Positions 1-11,087 of a DNA stretch of 64,000 nucleotides are shown here, piece by piece. Both the position numbers and the translations under genes were made by a program. Under the pieces are notes generated by a model. The model saw only the letters and a list, made by a program, of their open reading frames with translations, ran no database searches and was not told the origin of the DNA. The first letter of the stretch is position 1. Every line of letters begins with the position of its first letter. The DNA comes from Bryoerythrophyllum caledonicum. Lineage: Eukaryota; Streptophyta; Bryopsida; Pottiales; Pottiaceae. The stretch spans positions 14,142,190 to 14,206,189 of the forward strand of contig OZ020518.1 in NCBI GenBank assembly GCA_963971425.1, in the 5' to 3' direction.

Positions 1-639
1 ATGTTCTTTCACCATTAGAAAGGCAAACCTACCATCTTGTAACAATGTCCCTCGATATACATCACAATAAAATCGTATTAATGGAGGTAGACCTTGCTTA
101 GAACGATCCAACGCTTCTCTCCACCATTGCAAGTACCCAAGGGGCCATTGAGCTTGTAGTTCGCGCAAGCGGGTGCCCTTCTTAAACACCTTCACCACCC
201 ACTCACATCCACTCTGCAAAACTTCCTCATTCCTCTTTGGATTCCTCCAAATGACCTTGGCATGAAAGAGCTCAGCTTGTCCCCCCTCCGCAAACTTCTC
301 CCCCATCACCAGCTCACCAACCCTCAACCACCTTGTATCATAACCAAATGTCACAAAGAAATCATGCCAAATGGGGTGAGACTGCAATTCCTCAAACACT
401 TGCATGTTCTCTTGCACCACTTCCTCATCCTCAAAGTCCAACTCACACTCCGTGAGCTCGCTCCAATGCGCCTTGGAACGCTCAATTTGGTCCTCAACAT
501 CACTCCTCACCTTCCCACCCTGTGTGGCCTGCTCCAAGCTCTCCCTGTCCTCATATCTCCCTTGGGCATGATCAGGGCAACTGCCGCGATCAACTCCTGA
601 AGCGGGAGGAGCCGTCACATCGTGTCCACACTCGACCAT
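1..639 (-). CDS. DFE-type protein kinase, 5' half (copy K0, cut by window edge)
   Basis: Reading leftwards from an ATG at 639 (starting MVECGHDVTAPP) the frame stays open for 213 codons to the window edge. It matches the kinase at 21295-22596 almost codon for codon. Visible parts are an acidic leader (EDRESLE, VEDQIERSKAHW, ELDFEDEEVVQEN), the nucleotide-loop region GEKFAEGGQAELF and the probable ATP-binding lysine in WVVKVFKKGT. The catalytic loop lies off the window. At the position where copy K1 has TGA, this copy has TCA, so the ATG at 639 probably marks the ancestral start. No intron is seen in this half. What is seen: an open frame and family similarity. What is inferred: an active kinase. 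Its substrate and pathway are unknown. Confidence 0.75.
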   Translation of the reverse strand, partial: MVECGHDVTAPPASGVDRGSCPDHAQGRYEDRESLEQATQGGKVRSDVEDQIERSKAHWSELTECELDFEDEEVVQENMQVFEELQSHPIWHDFFVTFGYDTRWLRVGELVMGEKFAEGGQAELFHAKVIWRNPKRNEEVLQSGCEWVVKVFKKGTRLRELQAQWPLGYLQWWREALDRSKQGLPPLIRFYCDVYRGTLLQDGRFAFLMVKEH

Positions 640-1740
640 GCCACCCTTCCCAGAACCAGAAACAACTCCCGAGCGGCGGATGCATACGCATGTGTTCCCC
701 ATCACTTCCCAAACAAATTGCAACCCTTCTGCAACCCCAACCTCAAACCGATGCACGTCCCCACGACCTGCACACAGAAACGATACTCAATCTAAGGCCG
801 CAAACGATGGCCAAACCACAAACACCAGCCCATCCCAGCCAAAGAGCGACTAGGGTTTCAGCATCCATCAGCAAGAGATCCGCAACAGAAGACGATGCAC
901 CACAGAGAAGAACCAGCGTACCTCACTCGCCACCAGATGCAGAGTCTGCGTCCTGACCTCAAGAGCAAGACGTCAACAACGCCGGCGATGGAAGAGCACC
1001 ACTGCAGGGGAAGCGCGAACCGTGAGTCGAAGAAGGCGAGCTGAGGGTTTGGAGAGCTCAAGCTGGACATTTATTTCTCCACGCGACGGCCCACCCTGGA
1101 TGAAGACACTGTAGACGGATGCCCTCGAATCCTGTTAGGGCCGGTGGGTAGGTTCCTGGTGTCCCTCCTCCAACTTTGTGACCCCATCCATCTTTATCTC
1201 CCACTCTCAAGTCTGCAGAGCAGAATCACGAGAGCACCTTCATCTTTGATGGAGGTCGGGTGTTGGTCTCAGTGTGCATCCATCTTTCTGAGCTCAGGGT
1301 TTGGAGAGCTCGTGCTGGACATATCTTTCTCGGCTCGACAGCACACCCTGGATGAAGACACTGTAGACGGAAGCCTCTCGAATCCTTGTTAGGGCCGGTG
1401 GGAAGGACCCTGGTGTCCCTCCGACTTTGTGAACCCGGCCATCTTTCTCGCCCTCTCTCTAGTCTGCGGTGCACAAACACGTTGGTCTCAGTGTGCATCG
1501 GTCTTTCTGAGCTCTACATCCTGTTGAGACGTTTTCACAAGTGACTGGAGAGATATGGATGGGATTGGAAGCTGGATTCCGTAGCTGCTGAAGCAAAACA
1601 GAGTAATGAGCATGTGACATGAGAGTGGGTAAGGAATCCCTCGAGGCCTGATCAGTTGCAGATGAGCTGTGTCATGTCAGTTTCGATGAATGTGAACGAC
1701 TGTAAAATTAGTACGAAGCTGGATTCGTGAACAAAAACAA
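640..1740 (-). promoter_or_regulatory. Kinase K0 upstream region with internal tandem duplication
   Basis: About 1.1 kb nearly identical to 22597-23490 upstream of kinase K1, so it was duplicated together with the kinase. It probably holds the 5' UTR and promoter; no ORF is conserved as coding. It differs from the K1 version by an extra tandem copy of about 250 bp: 1041-1296 is repeated at 1297-1517, and both units share GATGAAGACACTGTAGACGG and a TTGGTCTCAGTGTGCATC segment. Confidence 0.6.
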
Positions 1741-2360
1741 GAGCAATATAAGGTAAGCCTCCCCGTAACCAACAAAAAACCATAGCCAACGCCTATAAAA
1801 TTGGGGTGTATCCAACACTCTTCCATCCCATGACCATCAACTCAACTGTAAATGGAGGTCTGCTATTAGTCAAGACCCTTACTTTTGGTAATTGGTATGG
1901 GGATACCTACTGCTCGCCACCCACCAGACATGGCTACACATTTTGAAAATTCATAACTAATTCAGTTTTCATCGAAAAAAGCTGAAATCACTTGGGTTGG
2001 AATTGTAATTCTATTGGCTATCACTGAAAAATAATAGTGTAATTATCTCCTCTCTCCATATATGCACATTCTTTTATTTGTCGGTTTTAGGGGGGCTTAC
2101 CTTATATGCACTGAGGTTCTGCACAGTTTTAGTTAGTTCAATGTTCTGGCTCTTTGACTTTACATGATATTCTATTATGGGGAGACCACTCCAGAGGTTA
2201 GAAAGTAAACAACTCTGGAATATCACAATTCTACGAACACTCATTAGAACCAAGGTGTAGTGAAGGTGACATAAAAGAGGTTGGGCAGGAAACCTACGGA
2301 AATCTCGAAGAAAAAAAGGACCCACATTTATAAAATAGTCCGCAAAGTTCGTGATCCAAA
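1740..2360 (+). repeat. Repeat A, copy 1 (PLAC8 downstream flank)
   Basis: This matches 23490-24100. The second half (about 2200-2360) also matches 11088-11187 and 12155-12215. In the 24-kb module the same sequence lies directly behind the stop codon of the PLAC8-like pseudogene, so this copy looks like the 3' flank of a lost PLAC8 gene between two modules. The first half (about 1840-2060) recurs at 31467-31745 and, inverted, at 12430-12614 plus 13918-14028. Confidence 0.65.
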
Positions 2361-3237
2361 GTCTAAATTTTTTGGTGGAACACAAGAAAAGGGAATTTGT
2401 TGGCACTTACGGGCCAAATTACTTGGAAACATGTCAGTGAGTGGTACTTAGACGAGTAGCACCGTGGTTGGAGATTGGTGTGGAGGTGGCGTGAGGAGGT
2501 TGTACACTTGCACTACACCCTTGTCACATAGTTGTTTTCACTTGCAATTGCCAAGACAGTGACTTTAGTCCCGGGGGACAAGAGATTAAAGTTTAGACCT
2601 TCTTTTACGTCTCCTCATGAATGACTTAGTGATAAGCAACATATTTGAGTGGAAACATCCACTCTTTCGATTGAAATCAAGTTTACGGGAACATGATCAA
2701 CTTGTTGAACGTCACCGTGAGAGCTCTGGGTTCAACCCACATCTAGCACACCTGCCGCTTTCACTCAAACTTGTGGCTTATATCACTAAGACATCGGCGT
2801 GGAGAATCTTCTAGTCGAGTTTTCAGGCATAAGATTGGACTCAGGCTTTAGGGTTTAAGCGCAGACACAGTTGTGCCAGAGACGACGAAGAAGAGGAGTT
2901 TAGAGTCTCTAGAAAATCTAGAATTGGACACGAATTTCGCAAAGCTCGAGTTCAGAGTCGAAGACATCCCCGTAGTCGCGGGAGGCGTGAGCGTGGAGGC
3001 CCTGCTGAGTTGCCCGGTGAAGACGACGACGAGAGCGCAGCCCGAGAGCGAGGAGGAGCGGGTGCAGAGCAGGTGGAGGAGTGACCGGAAGTGGAATATA
3101 AGTCTATAGAATGAGCCACCTCTTCTTCTTCCTGCTGCTCGCGAGAATCAAGCATCACCTCTTCCTGCCTGCAAGAATCAACTATCATCTCTTGGTGCTG
3201 CTTGCGAGAATGAGCCATCTGAACTTTCTCGACCATG
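2361..3237. other. Spacer with no recognised gene; repeat-rich right end
   Basis: No recognisable gene from 2361 to about 2950. From about 3110 the sequence turns into imperfect tandem units around TGCTTGCGAGAATCAGCC. These run into the N gap and read on the minus strand as Glu/Gln/Met-rich peptide (RKQ..EM), continuing the ORF described at 3238-3870 in another frame. Confidence 0.4.
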
Positions 3238-3870
3238 TCAGCCATCTCGTTCTGCTTGTGAAGATCCACCCATCTCTTCCTCAATCATCTCTTCCTCGTG
3301 CTTGCGACCATCAGCCATGTGTTCCAGCTTGCCAGAATCAACCATCTCCACCATCTCGTCCTGCTGCTTGCGAGAATCAGCCNNNNNNNNNNNNNNNNNN
3401 NNNNNNNNNNNNNNNNNNNNNNNNNNNNNNNNNNNNNNNNNNNNNNNNNNNNNNNNNNNNNNNNNNNNNNNNNNNNNNNNNNNNNNNNNNNNNNNNNNNN
3501 NNNNNNNNNNNNNNNNNNNNNNNNNNNNNNNNNNNNNNNNNNNNNNNNNNNNNNNNNNNNNNNNNNNNNNNNNNNNNNNNNNAGTTTCAATTGTAACATG
3601 CTCAAAAGAGGGAGAAGATGACTCATCTGTAGAAATACCAATGTTGCCACTTGAAAGATTTACGTTGTCATCACATCCATATACTTCTCCATAATTGTCT
3701 TCACCTTCTGAATCGGTTTCACAATTGGGGAGTGTAAAATGTCTTGCGAAACCACCATCACTTTGGTGATTTAGTAGAATTTCTTCTACTCCAACAACAC
3801 CATCCAACTCTTCCTCAAAATCGGAAGGATAGATGCAATCATAATCCCGAATATTATTATCCTCTTCCAT
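3238..3870 (-). CDS. Hypothetical acidic, repeat-bearing ORF interrupted by an assembly gap
   Basis: An open frame of 210 codons with an acidic N-terminus (MEEDNNIRDYD, DFEEELDGVVGVEEILL, CETDSEGEDNYGE). It then crosses the N gap into imperfect Arg-Lys-Gln/Glu-Met repeats (DSRKQQDEMVEMVDSGK). The repeats continue below 3238 in a second frame (HSRKQHQEMIVDSCRQ), so the frame shifts or an intron is missed. I do not recognise the family. The acidic head followed by a coiled-coil-like repeat resembles a nuclear or transposon-derived accessory protein, but that is a guess. The gap length of exactly 200 is probably a placeholder, so the reading frame across it cannot be trusted. Confidence 0.3.
   Translation of the reverse strand: MEEDNNIRDYDCIYPSDFEEELDGVVGVEEILLNHQSDGGFARHFTLPNCETDSEGEDNYGEVYGCDDNVNLSSGNIGISTDESSSPSFEHVTIETXXXXXXXXXXXXXXXXXXXXXXXXXXXXXXXXXXXXXXXXXXXXXXXXXXXXXXXXXXXXXXXXXXXADSRKQQDEMVEMVDSGKLEHMADGRKHEEEMIEEEMGGSSQAERDG
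3383..3582. other. Assembly gap (200 N)
   Basis: A run of N placed inside the degenerate tandem-repeat stretch. A collapsed or unresolved repeat is the likely cause. True length is unknown. Confidence 0.99.
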
Positions 3871-5301
3871 GGTATAAGACCAAAAACATGTGAAAGATAT
3901 AAAGATGTGCTTATAAACACAAATATGCCCTTCTTTTCAAACCTAAATTGCACAAGTGCAAAAACCAATATTAATATAAAATTTCAATACAATATACTAT
4001 TTTATACACAAAACACATTCATGTGCACATCCATTGATTTGATACAATTAATATAGTTTAGAATATCATACCTCCAATGTTGGAAAACACAATTTGAAAT
4101 TCATGTAAATGATGGCAACACCTTCCAATCTTCCACCGACCTAAACCCTAATCATCACAAATGATAAATCACATCAAAGTAGATGATAATGGGGTTGCAC
4201 ATCTCAAAATGAAAGTAATATGGTTTAGAATATCAAAGTTTTAATGTTGAAAGAAGTTTATCAACTTCTTGTAGAATTTGAAGTACCTTCACTTGTAAAC
4301 CCTACTCCCAAACTCTCCCTACACTACTTAGTAACAAAGTAAAGCACATTATGCTACACACACTACACTAATGTACCCTAAATCCTTCTCCTCACCCTCA
4401 CTCTCAATCTCACTCATGCACTACGTCGGGTTGACCGAGGTACAATGGCACGCCAAGGCCTACAAACTTTGTTCTGGACTGGCTGACTCTCTGGAGTCTC
4501 TGTCCGCGATCTGCAGCTGAGGCGGCGAGGGACGATACCCGGGCGAGGGAGGGAGATATCCGGACCAGGCGAGGCGGATATCCGGGAGGGGCTGGGGTTT
4601 GACGTGAGGGGCGTGCCGGGAGGGAGGGCTGTCAGGCCCCGCGTCGGGCAGAGCGCCCAGCCGGGCAGCGAGGCGGGACTCCGTTTTGGAGGAGCCCTTA
4701 GGGCCGAGGCCCGCCCCCACCGCCTCCACAGCGAACGTGACCCGCATGGAGCTGGTGGCCATTCACTTCAGTAGATTTTGCTGCACTGTATCTGTAACTT
4801 GTGGTTCCTGCCACTTACGTCCTCTAAGTCTCTTTGGACATCTCATGTGCATGATTCAATTGAGGTCGGTGACTAACTCTGGAAGTCGATTGTGATTCAT
4901 ATAGACTGAGAATCTAGACTTTTGTGAGTCACTGCATTTCGTGGTTAATCAAGTGAGACTGTTCTAGAGATCCAGAGACCCTTCCATGTATCATTCAGGA
5001 ACTCGAGTCAGCGCCCAGTTCAGGTTTAGGATTTTAGGGTTGAGGATTCCCCAAGCTGCCTCTAGGAATCCATGGTTTCTAATGACTCTTTTTATTTGAA
5101 TACTAGTCTTCCCCACTCTTAATAGCTATTCAGTACTAGAGAGCTTGGTAGTCTCTAAACTCAAGTTAGACATAGTGTTAGTTGTCATTGAGAAGGAAGT
5201 CTACAGAGAAATTGTGTTCTACCGTGAATCTTTGCCACATTTTTTGGAACACATATATGTGGAAACGTCGCATGGTACTATATGAAACATTTTCACAAAG
5301 A
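3871..5301. other. Spacer with an isolated GC-rich patch at 4441-4790
   Basis: AT-rich spacer without a recognised gene. The patch 4441-4790 is far more GC-rich than its surroundings. On the minus strand it holds a 100-codon frame (4762-4460, starting MATSSMRVTFAVEAVG). The composition is that of a host first exon or CpG-rich promoter, so it may be a gene fragment, but no domain is recognised and no continuation was found. Confidence 0.4.
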
Positions 5302-5305
5302 TTTA

Positions 5306-6257
5306 CCCCTAAGAGCCCAAGTGTACGTGGGGCGTATGTTTTGGATTTTGGGCAGGTTCCTAAAATTTGATATAAAATCTTCTTTTAAAGAAACTCTTAT
5401 ACTAGATTTTCCCTAATAAGAGCTCCATGGATATACTTTTACTATTTTTTTTTGGATTCATGGTTTGAAAGTTAGTACCACTCAAAGTTAGAAATGGAGA
5501 CTCCGGGCAGCTCCAAAATTTTGCTAGAAGTCTCTATTGACATTGAGATTTTCCATACATGTAGAGAATATTACGTTCTTTGAAGATGTCAAAAAGAAAT
5601 TCTTGACTTTGGTGTAAAAAACCATGAATCCAAAAGTTTAACACATCTGTACACATTTCAGGCAAGCGGGGAGAAAAACTTCAACTTTTTTTACATAAAA
5701 CCTAGAGATCTTCATATTTTTCACTTTTTATTTTTTCAACAACAATGTGTGGTGTAAAAGTTCTTATTGACCGTTTAGATTATCAATGTTCTAAAACATA
5801 TAAAATTCTCAACAAAATGAATCGTGAATTGACAATTTTTGAACCTCCACTCCTTGCACACTTGTTCTGAATATGCTACACCCCTTTTTTACCTCTAAAA
5901 ATTGTTGTATACAGAACTTACATCATGATTAACGCAATGGTAAAGGATTCAGACGTTGTGTATTGCAAAAGTTTAATACCAAGTGAAGCCAAAGTATGTT
6001 GATTCACTCAGTGCAAAGAAAAAAATGAACCATTATCTTGAATTCAAACACTATAATCTTTACTTCAAACACTATAATCTTTCAATCCGTGCGATTGAAG
6101 TGTATGAAGTTTAGTGAGTATGTTACTTAGAAAGTCTTTATGAAGATCCAACGGTCAAAAGGATAAATATAAGGTTTTGTTTCCTTCCTTACTCATTGCC
6201 CTAGAATAAAAAAAATTGAAGTGTTTTTGGTGTGAAATTGTCACGGGCTTTTAGGGG
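5306..6257. mobile_element. TTAA-flanked non-autonomous DNA transposon (piggyBac-like ends), copy 1
   Basis: The ends are CCCCTAAGAGCCCAAG (left) and CACGGGCTTTTAGGGG (right), which are inverted repeats. The flank is TTTA on the left (one change from TTAA) and TTAA on the right (6258-6261). The body is the reverse complement of the element at 11192-12150. It holds no transposase. TTAA target duplications with CCC/GGG termini are the hallmark of the piggyBac superfamily; membership is inferred from ends only. Confidence 0.75.
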
Positions 6258-6261
6258 TTAA

Positions 6262-8130
6262 TAACGCCTACTTGAAAAGCACAATCATTGTGCACAATGG
6301 TGACCAAAGAGAGAGTTCTTCCTTGTACTACAATTCATCGGACTACTATTTACATGGCTCACTTGGTTTGGAGATACTAATAGGACTATTAGTAAATTTG
6401 ATACCATGTTTCTAAAAAAACACAAACAAATGTGACATTTATTCAAACCTCTTTGAACTAACTATAGAATTATCCTACCAAGCACCTCAACGTATTCTTA
6501 GCTATTCTCCATGGTGTGATTTTTTAAGATTTGGAGGTAGACATGGCAATTGGCTGTGCTTATAGTCATGGTGTCGTCAAAACTTGAATAGACACCAATT
6601 TTTGTTCATGTATAATATTTCTTTCATCTAATTTTATTATTTTCAACCATATACATCCATTCTGAAACAGAGTTGGCAATAGAATAATATTTTTCCTTCA
6701 CAAAATTTAGCCAAAAACAAGATGTCCAATAATTGAGAAAGCCATTTGGTTCCATATAGCAAGAAAAAAATACCATTGATGAACCAACAAAAGACCCTTA
6801 CTATCATTCTAAAAAATACGTTTCACAGCTATAGTTTATATTGTTATTACAAAACAATCACAACAAATGATTCAATCTCAACTACAACTATACTAGAATT
6901 TTGCTTGGAAGATATTCCATGGAAAACATGAGGAAGAGAACTTCAAAGGAGGTACCAGCCATAGAAGGTGGGCAAAAATATGTATCAATTCCAAATACAT
7001 AATGTCTACCCTCGTTAAAGGGGAGTAGTTCCATACTACAAGCCTATATCCGGTGGACATGGATTTAGTGGTAGAAAAAATACACACTCTATTCACTCTG
7101 GCCACCTTCGGGGGCCGGAATTCTTCTTCTTTCTATCAATTCCAAATATGGAGATGGCTGTAGAATGGAAGCGGATGCAAACATGATTTTGTTGAGGGGC
7201 ATGGATGAGAATCACATGTTGCTGCAAAGGTATAAAATATAGGTTCCTTCATTCTATAAATGAAGTACATTGATTTTAGATATATATGAAGTTGTCGCTT
7301 TTTTTCATATGAATGAAAGGAGTTCGTCCCGACAAGTTCCAACCCAAGGTGAATGAAAAATTGATTTTGAGGTGTGATTTGCTTTTTGAAATTGGACATT
7401 TGCAAAGGCGCTTCAAACACGTCATAGATGATTGCTTGATGTATGATATAAGAGTAACCGTGATTCATGGGAACACGTTTTCGAGTGTTGTTAAAGAGAA
7501 CAATGTTGCATTATGGTGTAAAGTTTAGAGCTTTTAGAAGGCAAAAAAAATCAAGTAATTAAATGAATTCAAAGTTTGTTGAACCTTGTAAAGTTGGGAG
7601 GAAAACTAAAAAAACCTTGCTCTTTACTTCAAATACTATAGTCCTCAAATCTATACGGTTAAATGCTTCAAAATTTGAGGGCACGTGTACTTAGTAGTAT
7701 AGGTAAAGATCTTACAATTGAAGAAAGAGGTAATGGTGTTTCTCTCTTTGCACTAGAATATGTAGTTTTAAGGTCTTTATGATGCAATGTAATCGAGGGC
7801 TCTAAGGATTAACAAATATGTGGTCGGTGCTTTATACCATGGCACCACAATAAGATCATCAATCTCTACAAATTTAATTATCTATTAGAGAATAACAAGG
7901 TTTGCCCATGGGAAAAGGAATATATTGATTTGTGGTTTTATTTTTTGCCCCTAAATGACAAAAGTCCCGAGGTGGGCTTTTGAAAACCTCAGGTATGTTC
8001 ACATGGTTGCAATTTATATTTACAATTCTTAAAATTCTGTAGTATAAAGATGCAAGAAGACAAGATGTACATGGTACAAATTTTTTTATAACTATTGGAC
8101 CTTTGGAAAGAAATCTATGCCATCTTAAAG
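6262..8130. other. AT-rich spacer, no gene seen
   Basis: No coding region, RNA gene or complete element recognised. A possible old TTAA-element terminus (GGGCTCTAAGGA followed by TTAA) ends at 7808. Confidence 0.4.
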
Positions 8131-8582
8131 AAAACTTCTTGAGTGCGGAAACGTTGGGCAACTCCACAAAATTTTGCTAGGACACTCTATTATATGTGAG
8201 ATTTTTTAATGCTAGCAAGTAATATTATTTCCTTCCATATCTAAAAATAAATGTCTTTGGTAAAAATTAGCATTTCAACCCAAGTCAAACATTTTCACAC
8301 ATTGTCACACAATGTTGGGCAAAGTACCAAAATATCTTCTTCCTTTCCACATAAAACTTAGAAATCTTCATATTTCTTACATTTTTTTTTCCACAACCAC
8401 ATGTGGTGTAAACCTTCTTTTTGATTGTTTCGATTATCATTTTTAGACATATGAAGTTTACAAAAGAATAAAACGTGAATTGGCAATTTTTGAACCTCCA
8501 CTCTTATCACAATCGTTTTGGTGCATCCCTTCTCTACCTCTAAAAAGTGATGTACTGTACAAGGAACTAGTATCATGCTTAA
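8131..8582. mobile_element. Diverged fragment of the TTAA element family
   Basis: Runs parallel to the middle of the 5306-6257 element: CTCCACAAAATTTTGCTAG, the AGAAATCTTCATATTT stretch, TTGAACCTCCACTC and a TATCATGCTTAA end. Both termini are lost. TTAATCCTTTGAGCCC at 8579-8594 may be the end of a further element. Confidence 0.5.
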
Positions 8583-8599
8583 TCCTTTGAGCCCAAATG

Positions 8600-10914
8600 A
8601 CCCAAAATGAGACTCTGGAGGTGTTAAAACTCAAATTGCATGAAATCCATGAGGAATTAAGTTGTGAAATTTGAAGTTTAGATTCACGCTCACATAACAT
8701 GAACACTTCGCAAAAATCAGATTATGATCTGGAATCATAAAAGCCATGGGAAAGCTAGGAATACAACACAAAATACATCAAATTACTAAAATACAGTGGA
8801 TACCATGCCCCATACCATGTTGTATTTCATACACAGGCGAAATGATTTTGATATTAAATTTTGATTGAAATATGTCTTTGAGAGATTCTTCGATGTTTTG
8901 AGATTGTTGATCTCTCTCATTGCATACAAATCCTCTGTTTCCATTAATATATTAAGTTTGGAACATTTTCTTATACAACCAAATAGAGAGAAGTAAGAAA
9001 ATCATCAATAATCATGTATAAATGTTTTCTTCACATATGATATGTCAATGCAAGGAGCCTATCAACCTAGTGCACATGTGACCTCTTTTATTCAAAGTAC
9101 AAAAAGTCTTGCAAGAATCTATTGATGGATAAAGTAGTATACCCTCCAAAGTCCACAATTCTCATTACCAATATACATTAACCATACAAACTACAATCTA
9201 TTCCATCAACCGTTGGATGTTGTGCAAATTTTCCCAAAGTTCAAGTCATGGTTTGAGTTCAATGTGGTAAGGTTAGATACTAAAATTAGGTGGTATATTT
9301 CCATCAAAGATAGTTCAATGAAAAATAAAATCAACACATATCTTGGTTTTGGGGAAACATGCCCTTGGCACTAAAAGGTCAACATGATGGTAACGAATAC
9401 CGACCTTGTGTAGTGCAAAAATTTGGTCATGTGAAATTCCTTGTAAGCCCTTATGTTATTGACTTGCTAGGCTGAATGAATTGGCTGGCAACGAGAAAGA
9501 GTTTTTCACATCCCACCAAAGCTTGGATGGAAATCTCGCAGCTTGGCGATCACTAGCATGGAACATGGAAGAGGCAAAACAACCACATGCCGAGTAAACA
9601 TTTCAGGGTCCATGGTCTAGGGTCCAGAAATTGGTGAACATCTGTACAGAAACTGCACTGGGCGCTTGGGCATCATTCAAGGGCGTTTCAACCAAAATAC
9701 AAAGAAAGAGAGGGAGAAAAAAGAGTCGAAATTAGGACATGGGAGAGAAAAAACCTGCTTCACATTGACCTCAAACCTTACGGTGCCACCTCCAACCCCT
9801 GTTAAATTTGTCTATACATCATCATCTACATTTTGAATAATATCACAATGATGATCTATTACCTTTTCTATAGTTTTTCATATCACTAGAATATGTAGGA
9901 TGTGACCTCAAGTTGGAAACACTTAAAAGTTTATTTAAAAAAATTAAAACTCATAGAAGAAACGTGACATAGGTCACCGATGATGTTTAAAGTTCCAATT
10001 TCTTTATCAAGTTCATGTATGAGATGTGATATCATTTATTAATAAGCAATATACTTCCAATCTTATTTAGTTCTTGTAGCAACATATATAGCTTTCTACA
10101 CATAATTGTCTTCAGTTGTATTTTATTATTTTTAAGGATTATAGTATTGTAAAAGTCTTCATTCATTTTCAATACATGATTTTTTAAACATCAATATGAC
10201 GATTTGCATTTTAGTACAATCTTCTATGTGGAGCATATATTCATTGTTTGATTCATGTTGTTTTCTATCAATTCAATTGAATCAAAATTGCATTGTAAGT
10301 ATTCAATATTCAGTTGAAAGTAGTGATTGTCATGTCACACTATGGTTATATACATTGAAGGAAGACCAAATTTTTTGTATCTCCAAATAGTTATGCAAAT
10401 GAAGAATATATTCTTCAACATGGTGGATGTTCTTCTATGACTTTCCAACTAGAATTACCATGATTGACCATCCTCAAAATCAATACACTGATAATAACAA
10501 GGAGTGAAATAAAATGTATCTATTGGCAAGAATAGTACATAAGAAAAATATACATATACTTTAACTTTGCATATAACTTTGCATATAACTTTGAAAAATT
10601 TATATATACTTTAACTTTGCATACTTAAGTCAAACCACTTCGACATTGCATATTAAAAATTAGAAAGCATTTTACTTTATAGAGTTGATTTCACCTTTTT
10701 GCAGATTGCTTATATAAATAAGAGTAAATAATCATTTAAATTTCAAATTTCAATTCCAACTCAAACAAGACTAACCATACACATGCATTATAACCTCTTC
10801 ATTATCACATTTTTTGCACGTAACCAAAAGAAGATACTAGTAAACATTAAACGCCAATCACGAACCACACATACAAGAACATGTGTTTCTCTATGGAATA
10901 CAAAAAATGTATTA
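8600..10914. other. AT-rich spacer, no gene seen
   Basis: No ORF with protein-like composition and no recognised element. A short tandem of the phrase ACTTTGCATATA occurs at about 10563-10625. Confidence 0.4.
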
Positions 10915-11075
10915 TAGTTTAGCAAGATATAAACCTTTGGATAGAAGATTGTTCAACTAACACCTTTCATTTAGGAGTTCATTTCAATATGTGAACCTTA
11001 TTATATTCAAATACAATATTGTACATGGAGAATATTGTGGCTACCAGTGGCACCTTTTGACGTTTAAGGATTCAA
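10915..11075 (+). repeat. Repeat B, copy 1
   Basis: About 160 bp shared with 15660-15845 and 30940-31070 in the same orientation. Markers are CCTTTGGAT(A/T)GAAGATT, TTCAACTAA and a GAATATTGTGGC(T/C)AC stretch. Ends are undefined and the nature is unknown. Confidence 0.6.
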
Positions 11076-11087
11076 CTTTGTAAGAAA

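Noticed and set aside
522-956. Plus frames over the kinase leader and upstream region (also 22426-22916)
   Set aside because: Antisense to kinase coding and UTR; similarity between copies is due to duplication.
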